A stretch of 64,000 nt of DNA from contig NZ_CP033929.1 of assembly GCF_003815915.1 (NCBI RefSeq), positions 806,001 through 870,000 of the forward strand. Direction: 5' to 3'. This document shows, one piece after another, positions 42,827-50,797 of the stretch. Both the position numbers and the translations under genes were made by a program. The notes under the pieces were generated by a model. The model made no database searches. It saw only the letters and a list, made by a program, of their open reading frames with translations, and had not been told where the DNA came from. The number at the start of each line of letters is the position of its first letter. The first letter of the stretch is position 1. Source of the DNA: Chryseobacterium indoltheticum. GTDB taxonomy: Bacteria > Bacteroidota > Bacteroidia > Flavobacteriales > Weeksellaceae.

Positions 42827-44135
42827 AAGGAATTGAAATTTTAAAAGTTGTTCCTACATTCACTTCGCTTGTAATCTCGGTTTTCCCGTTATATTTTTCA
42901 ATAATTTTTTTCACGAAAAATAATCCCAAACCTAAACCTTTGCTGTTGTGAATATTATTGGATTGTATTCTGTAAAATTTCTCAAAAATATTTGTCAATT
43001 CATTTTGTTCCATTCCGTTTCCGTTGTCTGCAACAATAATTTCAAGATTATTATGAATAGTTTTAATATCAATTTTAATTTTTGAAGCGCCGTATTTTAC
43101 ACTGTTTTCACAAAGATTTTTGATCACAGTTTCCATCAGTTTTCTGTCAAAAGGAAGTTCTTTTGAAACAGAATTGTTGAGTTTAAAATCTGTATTCTCA
43201 TAAGTAAAAGCTAGATCATGAATGAAAAAATCCCAGTTTTCAGGTAGTATTGTTGAGTTTTTTTCATCAAAATCTTCAGGATGAAGTTGCAATATCAAGT
43301 CTTCAAGCCTTAAAATCTGTCGGTCAATCAATGGTAAAATTTCTGGAGTACATTCTTTTTTCAATGTTTTTGAAGCGATCTTTAATGTTGCAATCGGCGT
43401 TTTAAATTCGTGTGAAATATTGTCTACAACGGTATGCAAAACTTCAACCTGTTTTTGTTGGATGATCAAGTTTTTAATGGTAAAAATATATAAAATCAAG
43501 ACGCTCAGTAAAATTGCTATACAACATAAAATAAGCAATGTGAGATCCTGAAAAACAGCAGAATTGATATTTAAAATTTCAAAATCTGTCTGGCTTTTTA
43601 CAAAAAAAGAGTCATTTCTTTCAGGTTGATCGCTTTTATCAGATTTTGAAGTGGAAGAGGTTTCCCATTTTCCGGTATTAGAAATTCCGGCTTTTGTGAT
43701 CTTATTTCGAGTTTCGAATAAAGTGACAGGTTGATCAATAAGATTTAGATTTTTGGGAACAGAAACAATTGATAAATATTGAGTTCTTATGGCCACTTTG
43801 TAACCTTCTTTTGCAAAATGACGGTCTATATAATCGCTTATTTGGTCTCGTGTGCGCTTTCTGTTTTCCTCAAAATAATGTAAAAACTCTTTTTTGCTTA
43901 TTTTTTTATTGCTGTAATCGGCAAATACTTTTCTTGCCTTCTCATCACCCAAATTACTTGCTCCGCCAATGCTTTCCAGATTATCAATATAACCATCAAT
44001 TCTATTATGAACATCGCTATAAATTTCTTTCTTTTTTACCTGAGAAGTTTTGTACATGAAATATACCTGAATACCCAATAAAAGCAGGAACAAAGCTGCA
44101 AAAAGAGAGATAAGATATTTGCTTTTAGAAATCAT
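42816..44135 (-). CDS. Sensor histidine kinase (system B)
   Basis: 439 aa. An N-terminal helix (YLISLFAALFLLLLGIQVYF), a periplasmic sensor of about 170 residues, and a second helix (LTLLILCCIAILLSVLILYI) are followed by the kinase core: DNISHEFKTPIATLK (His about residue 240), N-box NLCENSVKYGA, G1 VADNGNGMEQ, G2 SKGLGLGLFFV. The sensor domain is unlike that of system A, so the two probably respond to different signals but bind similar DNA. Divergent from a TonB-linked barrel gene. Confidence 0.94.
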   Translation of the reverse strand: MISKSKYLISLFAALFLLLLGIQVYFMYKTSQVKKKEIYSDVHNRIDGYIDNLESIGGASNLGDEKARKVFADYSNKKISKKEFLHYFEENRKRTRDQISDYIDRHFAKEGYKVAIRTQYLSIVSVPKNLNLIDQPVTLFETRNKITKAGISNTGKWETSSTSKSDKSDQPERNDSFFVKSQTDFEILNINSAVFQDLTLLILCCIAILLSVLILYIFTIKNLIIQQKQVEVLHTVVDNISHEFKTPIATLKIASKTLKKECTPEILPLIDRQILRLEDLILQLHPEDFDEKNSTILPENWDFFIHDLAFTYENTDFKLNNSVSKELPFDRKLMETVIKNLCENSVKYGASKIKIDIKTIHNNLEIIVADNGNGMEQNELTNIFEKFYRIQSNNIHNSKGLGLGLFFVKKIIEKYNGKTEITSEVNVGTTFKISIPYED

Positions 44136-44174
44136 TTAAGCAAATATATACATTTCGGGAATGCGTTTTTACCA

Positions 44175-44231
44175 TTAACCTCGCATTAACCTTCCGTTAA
44201 CCGAAATTCTCAGTAGCAATATAGACTTTTG
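44175..44231. promoter_or_regulatory. Three TTAACC direct repeats at exact 11-bp spacing
   Basis: TTAACC lies at 44175-44180, 44186-44191 and 44197-44202, each one helical turn apart. A degenerate -7-like sequence TAGACTTTTG (44222-44231) follows at about the same distance (20 bp) as in the system A region (22 bp). The array lies between the kinase start (44135) and the barrel gene start (44274). Tandem direct repeats at 11 bp are typical of OmpR/PhoB-family regulators, so this is the likely operator of system B. Confidence 0.68.
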
Positions 44232-44273
44232 TAACAATAAAATATTTTCATACTAATTCTAAAACTACGTTCA

Positions 44274-46640
44274 ATGTATAAATATCTTCTCTTTTTTCTC
44301 TTTCCGGCTTTTATGTTTTCGCAATCGCAGAAAATTTCCGGAACCGTTTTTAACGCTGATAAAGAAAAGCTCGATTCTGTGAAAGTGGAATTGTTTGATA
44401 ATCAAAATACCTTGATTAAATCTTTTTTCACTGATTCTGAAGGTAAATTCTCGTTTAACGATCTTGCATCAGCGTCATTCAAGCTAAAAATTAATGATGA
44501 AAATTATCTTTCGTTTGAAAAAAATATTGAGGCTAAAAATGAGAATTTAAATATCATCTTAAAAAACAATCAGAAAGATATTGAAGCAGTAACGATTACG
44601 AAGAAAAAGCCATTGGTGAGAAGGAAAGTAGACCGTTTGGAATTTAATGTAGAAAACAGCAATATTTCTTCACTCAATGCTTGGGAAATTCTTAAAAAGA
44701 CACCTCAGGTTACTATTAATAATGATGTTTTGGCAGTGAAAGGCGGAACGTCGGTTTTAATAACCATTAATGATAAGAAAGTAATGATGTCGGGCGAAGA
44801 GCTCAAAAATTTTCTTGAAAATACACAAGGCGATGATGTAAAATCTGTAGAAGTAATTACCAATCCGCCTGCGAAATATGAAGCACAAGGTGGTGCTGTT
44901 CTGAATATTGTGATGAAGAAAAACAAAATTGAAGGCTATCGTGGAATTCTTTCTTCTAAATACATTCAAACTCAATATGCTAAAGGCGTTGCGGGGATTT
45001 CGCAATATTACAAAAAAGATAAGCTTTCGGTAATGGCAAGCTATTTTCGGGGAGGAGGAACGTATTATAGAGAAGGAACAGATTATGTAAATTATCCCGA
45101 AGACGGCACAACCTGGATCAGCACGATGAATAGAAAAGATCAGAATAAAAGCCAGAATACCGTAAACTTTAATGTAGAATATGAAATCGATAGTCTTACA
45201 ACAGCAAGTCTCAATTATTCAGGTTTTTTTGCCCCGAGATCTTTTGGAACTTATATTGTGCCGACTTTGATTTATAACTCACAGAATGTGGCAGAATCTA
45301 ATTATACAACAATAAACGATCATCATTCGAGAACAATTAATAATTCTTTGAGTTTCCAAATTGACAGAAAGCTGAATAAAAAAAGCAGCCTTTCGTGGAT
45401 TAGTTATTTCACTGGAAATAATACAAGCAAATTTCAAAATGTTCTTACCTATCTGAATTTTGCCAACCAAAATCCAGGCGAAACCAATTTTATGACCAAT
45501 AATAAAAGCGACGTTCAGCTGTATTCTACACAATTGGATTACCAATGGAAAAATGATAAATTGGAATTGGAATCGGGTGCAAAATATAGCTTTGTAAAAA
45601 CAAACAGCTTACTTGATTTTTCAGATAACGAAAATGGTAAATTTCAATACAGACCAGAAAAAAGCAGTCTTTTTGATTATAAAGAACACAACTTTGGTAT
45701 TTATACATCGATGGCTTATAATCTCGGAAAATGGAATTTTAAAGGTGGACTTCGTGCTGAAATGACCGATTTGGAAGGTGTGGTTTCGGAGCCTTATGAA
45801 GTGAATAAAAATAATTACTGGAGCCTATTTCCTACATTTTTTGCACAATATACCACAGAAAATAAGCATGAATTTGGCTTCTCTTACGGAAAAAGAATCA
45901 GCAGGCCGTTTTATTCATGGTTAAATCCTGCAAAATCATACTACAATTTGTTTTCTTATTATCAGGGAGATCCAAAATTGAAAGCGACTATTATTCATAA
46001 TCTGAACTTTACGTATTCATTCAAAAACTGGAACTTAGATTTTTATTACCGAAAAGAAATTTTCCCGTCAATGGAAATCTCTTATCAACAGCATGAAAAC
46101 AACAATTTGATCTATTATTTTACCAATATTGAAAAAGGTGAAGCTTACGGAGTGAATCTTTACAAAAGCTTTGAAATAAAACCTTGGTGGAGTTTGATTG
46201 TTTCTGAAAACTTAGAGCACAACGAAAATTATTTCAAAGGAATTGACGGAGCTTTAAATAAAAATCAGGTCTGGAATTGGGTTTCAAATATCTCAACAAG
46301 TTTTACTTTAGATAAAAATTCCGACTGGAAAATGGAAGCCGGACACAAATATTATTCACCGGGAATTCAAGGGACATTCAGAATTTCGAGCCAATGGTCG
46401 GCTTATTTTGTAATGAACAGAAAGTTTTTTAATAAAAAATTAGAAGCTGCATTTATTTTTAATGACATCTTTAGATCTACAAAACAAAAAGTAAGCACCA
46501 AATATGGTAATCAGGACAATTACTTTTTAGATTATCAGGATACACAAGGTTTTACTTTTTCTCTAAAATATAATTTCGGAAATCAGTCTGTGAAAAATTC
46601 CAAGACGATTAAAAAAGCGGATGAACAGGAAAGGTTATAA
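44274..46640 (+). CDS. TonB-dependent-receptor-like outer-membrane beta-barrel protein
   Basis: 788 aa. Signal peptide MYKYLLFFLFPAFMFSQ. The N-terminal carboxypeptidase-regulatory domain (about residues 20-95) contains KISGTVFNADKEKLDSVKVE. A plug-like region (about 115-220) includes SSLNAWEILKKTPQVTINND and VEVITNPPAKYEAQGGAVLN. The C-terminal barrel (about 230-770) belongs to the outer-membrane beta-barrel family 3. I see no obvious TonB box, so energy coupling is uncertain. The substrate is unknown. Divergent from two-component system B, with an 11-bp-spaced repeat array in between, so it is probably controlled by it. Confidence 0.9.
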   Translation: MYKYLLFFLFPAFMFSQSQKISGTVFNADKEKLDSVKVELFDNQNTLIKSFFTDSEGKFSFNDLASASFKLKINDENYLSFEKNIEAKNENLNIILKNNQKDIEAVTITKKKPLVRRKVDRLEFNVENSNISSLNAWEILKKTPQVTINNDVLAVKGGTSVLITINDKKVMMSGEELKNFLENTQGDDVKSVEVITNPPAKYEAQGGAVLNIVMKKNKIEGYRGILSSKYIQTQYAKGVAGISQYYKKDKLSVMASYFRGGGTYYREGTDYVNYPEDGTTWISTMNRKDQNKSQNTVNFNVEYEIDSLTTASLNYSGFFAPRSFGTYIVPTLIYNSQNVAESNYTTINDHHSRTINNSLSFQIDRKLNKKSSLSWISYFTGNNTSKFQNVLTYLNFANQNPGETNFMTNNKSDVQLYSTQLDYQWKNDKLELESGAKYSFVKTNSLLDFSDNENGKFQYRPEKSSLFDYKEHNFGIYTSMAYNLGKWNFKGGLRAEMTDLEGVVSEPYEVNKNNYWSLFPTFFAQYTTENKHEFGFSYGKRISRPFYSWLNPAKSYYNLFSYYQGDPKLKATIIHNLNFTYSFKNWNLDFYYRKEIFPSMEISYQQHENNNLIYYFTNIEKGEAYGVNLYKSFEIKPWWSLIVSENLEHNENYFKGIDGALNKNQVWNWVSNISTSFTLDKNSDWKMEAGHKYYSPGIQGTFRISSQWSAYFVMNRKFFNKKLEAAFIFNDIFRSTKQKVSTKYGNQDNYFLDYQDTQGFTFSLKYNFGNQSVKNSKTIKKADEQERL

Positions 46641-46697
46641 TAAATTTAGAATTAACAGAGGTATAAAATAAGTAAGTTTACGCCTCTGTATTTTAAT

Positions 46698-46735
46698 AAT
46701 AACAATAGCGGTGACTACTCACCGCTATTGTTATT
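46698..46735. terminator. Perfect bidirectional terminator hairpin
   Basis: 17-bp arms AATAACAATAGCGGTGA / TCACCGCTATTGTTATT around CTAC, with T-rich flanks on both strands, between the convergent barrel gene and the small peptide gene. A second small hairpin (ACAGAGG / CCTCTGT, about 46657-46690) precedes it. Confidence 0.9.
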
Positions 46736-46752
46736 TTGAATTTTATTTAAGA

Positions 46753-46935
46753 TTAAACAATCTCAAGAGAAGGTCTGCATTCTGGTTGCCCACAGCTAAA
46801 ACTTATTTCTGAACATTCTGTTGTGGCACATGGTCCACCGCTTGTAGAACCATCATAATAAGTAATCATACGGCATGAACAATCTAGTTTTCCGCCCATA
46901 ATGGTTTTCAATGCTTTTCTTTTTAATTTTTTCAT
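46753..46935 (-). CDS. Double-glycine-leader, cysteine-rich peptide (bacteriocin-like)
   Basis: A 60-aa precursor-like peptide. Residues 1-15 (MKKLKRKALKTIMGG) form a basic leader ending in L-K-x-I-x-G-G, the cleavage motif for C39-type ABC transporter peptidases. The predicted 45-residue core has six cysteines (19, 21, 36, 41, 48, 53) and a Gly/Ser/Thr-rich centre (YYDGSTSGGPC). Small GG-leader 'bacteriocin-like' peptides are frequent in Chryseobacterium. No modification enzyme, transporter or immunity gene is adjacent. It could be an antibacterial peptide, a signalling peptide, or cargo for a distant exporter. Coding is supported by a strong terminator 18 bp downstream. Confidence 0.72.
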   Translation of the reverse strand: MKKLKRKALKTIMGGKLDCSCRMITYYDGSTSGGPCATTECSEISFSCGQPECRPSLEIV

Positions 46936-47315
46936 GATAATTTAATTTTTGTTGATAAATATTTGGTAATCATAAAGATAAAAATTATTTTTTACATAAT
47001 TAATAATATTTAAAAAAATAAAAAAAAGAGTGGAGGGAAATATTTACTTGTTTCTTCGAAGATATGAGAACTGCCTAATTTCCTCGAAATAAATTAAAGT
47101 ATCATGCTATTTTCTGCAACAACTTTAAAATAAAGTATACCTTCGAAAATGGGTATTTTAAAAATTTAAAAAACAGATAACAGGGATAATTCTAATTCTG
47201 TTCAACTGAAATTTTTTTAACATAAAAAATTAAAGTACAACAGGGAAATTTCTGTAATTAATGATAGATTTGCAGCAATTATGTAATTCGTAAATAGTAA
47301 TAATAAAATTATCAA
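46936..47315. other. 380-bp AT-rich intergenic region
   Basis: No ORF above about 10 codons on either strand. It contains the upstream region of the divergent peptide gene (minus) and of the FKBP gene (plus). A short inverted pair ATACC/GGTAT (about 47138-47157) and TTCGAAGA-type motifs are seen, but nothing I can name. An exact -7 element for the FKBP gene lies at 47265. Confidence 0.5.
47265..47272 (+). promoter_or_regulatory. Candidate -7 element of the FKBP gene
   Basis: TAGATTTG, an exact TAnnTTTG match, 43 bp before ATG 47316. No -33 TTTG at normal spacing. Confidence 0.45.
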
Positions 47316-48020
47316 ATGAAAAAACAGACTATTGCATTATTTTGCATAGCAATATTTAGTATTTCGTGCGCTCAGAAAAACGATGGACAAGGTGATAGCA
47401 AATATACCGATGACCAAAAAGCATCATATTATATAGGTCTGAATATAGCCAAAAATATGAAACAGGAAGGCTTCAAAGTAGATGCTGATCTTCTGGCTCA
47501 GGCTATTAAAGAAGAGATGGAGGGAAAAAAGAAACTGATGCCTGAAGAAGAAATGAATACTTTTATGCAGGACTTTATGCAGAAGCAGAGTGAAAAAAAG
47601 CAATCTGAAGCGTTAGTACAAGCAGGTGAGAATAAGAAAAAAGGTATTGATTTTCTTACGAAAAATAAAAGTAATCCCAAGGTGAAAACTACAGCGTCAG
47701 GTTTGCAGTACGAGGTATTGCAGGAAGGTGACGGCAAAACAAAACCAAAAGCATCAGATGTTGTACAGGTAAAATATACCGGAAAACTTCTGGATGGAAC
47801 TGTTTTCGATTCTACCGACAAAAATGGTGGTGCACCAATGGATATTAATTTGGGTAGCGTAATCAAAGGTTGGACGGAAGGTATTCAACTCATGAGCAAA
47901 GGATCAAAATACAGATTTTATATTCCTTCGGATCTGGCTTATGGAGATCGTGGAGCAGGAGCTGCAATTCCGGCAGGTTCTACAATCATCTTTGATGTGG
48001 AATTGGTAAATGTAAAATAA
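47316..48020 (+). CDS. FKBP-type peptidyl-prolyl isomerase lipoprotein
   Basis: A 234-aa prolyl isomerase that helps protein folding in the periplasm. Lipoprotein signal MKKQTIALFCIAIFSISC (Cys18). Residues about 25-115 are the FKBP-N helical dimerisation domain (KYTDDQKASYYIGLNIAKNM). Residues about 125-234 are the FKBP-C catalytic domain: QVKYTGKLLDGTVFDST, VIKGWTEGIQLMSKGSKYRF and SDLAYGDRGAGAAIPAGSTI, with the conserved Tyr, Asp, Trp and aromatic active-site residues. This is a FkpA/MIP-like architecture. Transcribed alone, with a strong terminator. Confidence 0.95.
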   Translation: MKKQTIALFCIAIFSISCAQKNDGQGDSKYTDDQKASYYIGLNIAKNMKQEGFKVDADLLAQAIKEEMEGKKKLMPEEEMNTFMQDFMQKQSEKKQSEALVQAGENKKKGIDFLTKNKSNPKVKTTASGLQYEVLQEGDGKTKPKASDVVQVKYTGKLLDGTVFDSTDKNGGAPMDINLGSVIKGWTEGIQLMSKGSKYRFYIPSDLAYGDRGAGAAIPAGSTIIFDVELVNVK

Positions 48021-48031
48021 ATATGATATTT

Positions 48032-48076
48032 TTCGCATAAAAAAAAGAAGCTGAAAAGCTTCTTTTTTTATGCGAA
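48032..48076. terminator. Bidirectional terminator
   Basis: TTCGCATAAAAAAAAGAAGC pairs with GCTTCTTTTTTTATGCGAA around a 6-nt loop, between convergent FKBP and regulator genes. Confidence 0.88.
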
Positions 48077-48117
48077 ATTCTGATTAAATTATATTCAATA
48101 TAGCAGCAGATTATTAG

Positions 48118-48762
48118 CTACGATTTTGCAAACCCGTTTTTGATCGCAAAAACAGCTAAGCCAACTCTTGTTTTAAGATCAAACTTTTCACAAAGCTGAT
48201 CGCGGTAGCTTTCTACTGTTCTTGGGCTGCAGCACATTTTTTCTGCAATTTCTTTATAGCTGAGTTCTGTTACGGTATAGGTAAGAAATTCTTTTTCTCT
48301 TTCGGAAATTTTCTTTTTTTTCTCGTTATTTTTCTCATCGGCCATATTAGAAAAAATGACTTTTGATGCCCAATCGGGATAAAAGAAACCGTCACTGCTC
48401 AGTTTTATTAGGGCTGTTTCGAGATCTTTGGGATGTGTGTTTTTTAGCAGATATCCTTTGGCTCCGTTTTTAATCATTTTGATAACACTGTTGTCATCGC
48501 CCTGCATGCTAAGAGCCATAACTTTGATGTTTGGATGATTTTTTTTGAGCCATAAAGCGGTTTCAAAACCGTCCATAATCGGCATGCTGATGTCTAGAAG
48601 AATAATATCCGGAATTTTTTTGTCCCTTTCAAACTTATCGATCATGTCTTTTCCGTTTTCGGCCACATCAATTACTTCAAAATCTTCGAAATTACTTATG
48701 ATTCCTTCAATTGCTTTGGCAATCAATAAATGATCATCGACTATTACAATGGTCTTTTTCAT
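48118..48762 (-). CDS. NarL/LuxR-type response regulator
   Basis: A 214-aa regulator. Receiver: IVDDHLLIAKAI, phospho-Asp in PDIILLDISMPIMDGFETAL (about residue 56), Lys in GAKGYLLKN. The C-terminal LuxR helix-turn-helix (about 150-210) contains LSYKEIAEKMCCSPRTVESY and REKEFLTYTVTE. It overlaps the kinase gene by four bases. The family responds to a phosphate signal from HisKA_3-type kinases; the neighbouring membrane gene suggests a link to envelope or small-molecule sensing, but targets are unknown. Confidence 0.94.
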   Translation of the reverse strand: MKKTIVIVDDHLLIAKAIEGIISNFEDFEVIDVAENGKDMIDKFERDKKIPDIILLDISMPIMDGFETALWLKKNHPNIKVMALSMQGDDNSVIKMIKNGAKGYLLKNTHPKDLETALIKLSSDGFFYPDWASKVIFSNMADEKNNEKKKKISEREKEFLTYTVTELSYKEIAEKMCCSPRTVESYRDQLCEKFDLKTRVGLAVFAIKNGFAKS

Positions 48763-49544
48763 GGTCGTTTTTTTAGTTTTATTTCAATTAAAGTGCCAGC
48801 GTTTTCGTTGCTTTCAAGATTAAATTCGGCACCGATAATGGCTGTTCTGTTTTTCATATTGGTAAGCCCGATTCCGTTTGAGAGAATTTTGTCGATGTCA
48901 AAACCAATTCCGTCATCATTGATTTTTAGTTCCCAAAGATTTTCTTCTGTAGTATTGAGTCTGATGAAAATATTCTTACACTGAGAATGCTTAATACTGT
49001 TTTGAATAAACTCTTGTGTAATCCTCAATAAAACATTTTTATGAACAAAATCGAGATCAAGACATTTAAAATTATACTCAAAATGAATTTTACATTTTTT
49101 TATTACACTTGCAATATCTACTTCTTCCTGAATTAACTTTATGATATCTTTTTGGTTAATATTATCATCAGTTAATGTTTTTGAAAGACTCCTTAAATCC
49201 TGTAAAGACTGATTGATAATTTGCGAAACCTGTTCTATTCTTTCACTTTCCGTGGTCACTTTATTTTCATAAAGTAGCTGTTGGGTATAAAGACTTGCTA
49301 AAGTGAGTTTCTGCCCTATATTATCGTGCAGTTCACGGCCAATTTGCTGCATAGTCGCCTGCTGAATTTCCAGCTGGGTTGCCAAAAGCTCTTTCTGATG
49401 AATTTCATTTTTAAGCTGAATCTCATTGATATGCTCTATTTTCCTCTGCTTATATTTCCGGATGTAAATCATCACGGCAACCAGAAATAAGACGAAAAAA
49501 ATATTAAATAAAATAACGGTTAAGTATAATTCTGTTTTCCCCAT
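48759..49544 (-). CDS. Sensor histidine kinase, HisKA_3 (NarX-like core)
   Basis: 261 aa. One N-terminal membrane helix (ILFNIFFVLFLVAVMIYI), a short coiled linker, then the H-box IGRELHDNIGQKLTLASLYT (His about residue 76) and the ATP-binding part with N-box QEFIQNSIKHSQC, G1 INDDGIGFD and G2 NGIGLTNMKN. It has no visible sensory domain, so the signal may come from the membrane protein encoded just upstream, with which it overlaps by 25 bp. That overlap is unusually long. Confidence 0.92.
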   Translation of the reverse strand: MGKTELYLTVILFNIFFVLFLVAVMIYIRKYKQRKIEHINEIQLKNEIHQKELLATQLEIQQATMQQIGRELHDNIGQKLTLASLYTQQLLYENKVTTESERIEQVSQIINQSLQDLRSLSKTLTDDNINQKDIIKLIQEEVDIASVIKKCKIHFEYNFKCLDLDFVHKNVLLRITQEFIQNSIKHSQCKNIFIRLNTTEENLWELKINDDGIGFDIDKILSNGIGLTNMKNRTAIIGAEFNLESNENAGTLIEIKLKKRP

Positions 49545-50170
49545 ATGAATGAACTTGCAAATAACAGGTACATCATAATTCCAGACAAAAGGAAATAGCT
49601 ATAATAGAGACTCCAGATATCCATATGCTCCAAAAGCTGGAAATAAAATGCCCAAAACGGGAGTGTACCTATATAAAATAGAGTTACGCCAAGATTAATA
49701 TAAAACATTCTGTTTTTAAAAAAGTTGAGAATATTCTCCGAATTTACCTGCTTATAATATTCCATAATAACTAAAAACATCATCAGCAGACTTCCAAATG
49801 TATAGTTGAAAGAAAAAATATGCTTGTTTTTTACAAAATAAAGCTCATTTGGAATGAATGCTAAAAGAAATAATGCAGAAAATAAGAAAAACAATTTTTT
49901 ATTTTTTAGTGACTGATATGCGTAAAGCCAATAGAAAAATATAAATTCTATCGGGATTACGAAGTAGTTGAAAAATAAGTTTTTCGGATAAGAAATATAG
50001 TTTTCAGCAAATTTTCCGAACATTTCACAACAGAAAATAAAAATCAGGAATATTGAAAAATATATATAGTGACTTCCTTTTATTTTTTTAAAGAAAACAA
50101 TTGATGCAAGTGCAGCAAGACCTTCTGCGAAGATCATACAGCTCTGTAAAAAAAGTTGGAAGTCACTCAT
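49520..50170 (-). CDS. Multi-pass membrane protein of unknown function, linked to a histidine kinase
   Basis: 216 aa with about six or seven membrane helices spread along the whole length (for example FSIFLIFIFCCEMF and FFLFSALFLLAFIPNEL) and no large soluble part. I recognise no family. Its 3' end overlaps the kinase start by 25 bp, so it is very likely cotranslated. Because the kinase has only one helix and no sensor domain, this protein may be its sensory or input partner. That is inference from arrangement. Confidence 0.72.
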   Translation of the reverse strand: MSDFQLFLQSCMIFAEGLAALASIVFFKKIKGSHYIYFSIFLIFIFCCEMFGKFAENYISYPKNLFFNYFVIPIEFIFFYWLYAYQSLKNKKLFFLFSALFLLAFIPNELYFVKNKHIFSFNYTFGSLLMMFLVIMEYYKQVNSENILNFFKNRMFYINLGVTLFYIGTLPFWAFYFQLLEHMDIWSLYYSYFLLSGIMMYLLFASSFIWGKQNYT

Positions 50171-50179
50171 AATGCTTAA

Positions 50180-50623
50180 TTAATAAGACTGTACTATTGA
50201 TGTGCTTGGTGGAACCAGAGTTCCGTGATTCAATGCCAATGCATCGATTGATACTCCTGTAACTGCCAGACTTACACTGTTATTATCAAAAGGATTGAAG
50301 TCATAATTAAGATCATTCAGTTTTTTAGTCGGGATCATTACCAAGGTATGTCTCTTAGCGTAATTTGCTGGAACAGATGATTGTGGTACTGCAGGATATG
50401 CTGCGTAATAAAAACGGATTCCAAGATCTGAATCTTTAACGGTCAGATCAATTAATTTCGCTTGCGCTTCAATTTCTGCAACAAAGTTTTTTAATGTCGG
50501 AAGATCAAACCACACAGAATGTGAATCTTGTATACTGAGATCCTGATTGATCGCCAAAAGCTGATTTGAACGGTAATTGTCTACTAAATTCTGAATAAGT
50601 GATGTAGGGATAATGTTGCTCAT
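50180..50623 (-). CDS. Conserved hypothetical protein
   Basis: 147 aa, soluble, no signal peptide and no cysteine. It starts MSNIIPTSLIQNLVDNYRSN, contains DSHSVWFDLPTLKNFVAEIE and GIRFYYAAYPAVP, and has a P/N-rich end. I do not recognise a domain. It lies 9 bp upstream of the membrane-protein gene, as first gene of the operon with the NarL-type system. The position hints at a sensing or effector role, but no function can be stated. Confidence 0.65.
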   Translation of the reverse strand: MSNIIPTSLIQNLVDNYRSNQLLAINQDLSIQDSHSVWFDLPTLKNFVAEIEAQAKLIDLTVKDSDLGIRFYYAAYPAVPQSSVPANYAKRHTLVMIPTKKLNDLNYDFNPFDNNSVSLAVTGVSIDALALNHGTLVPPSTSIVQSY

Positions 50624-50733
50624 GTTATTAAGTTTTATTGGTTATTTGTACAAATTTGCAAAAAAAACTCCTTAAAACCTCCCGTTTTTTACTGTAAATG
50701 CTGTCTTTTCAGTTGATTTTTTCGCTTATAAAA

Positions 50734-50769
50734 AATAAGTACCACAGAACGAGATCTGTGGTACTTATT
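50734..50769. terminator. Terminator hairpin after clpB
   Basis: Perfect 15-bp arms AATAAGTACCACAGA / TCTGTGGTACTTATT around a 6-nt loop, 28 bp past the clpB stop. The minus strand continues with TTTTTA, fitting clpB termination. Confidence 0.8.
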
Positions 50770-50797
50770 AAAAATAATATATATGAAAAAAAACTAC

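Noticed and set aside
46753..46935. A full bacteriocin biosynthetic cluster around the GG-leader peptide
   Set aside because: Neighbours are a barrel protein and an FKBP lipoprotein. No transporter, modification or immunity gene lies nearby, so only an orphan peptide is claimed.
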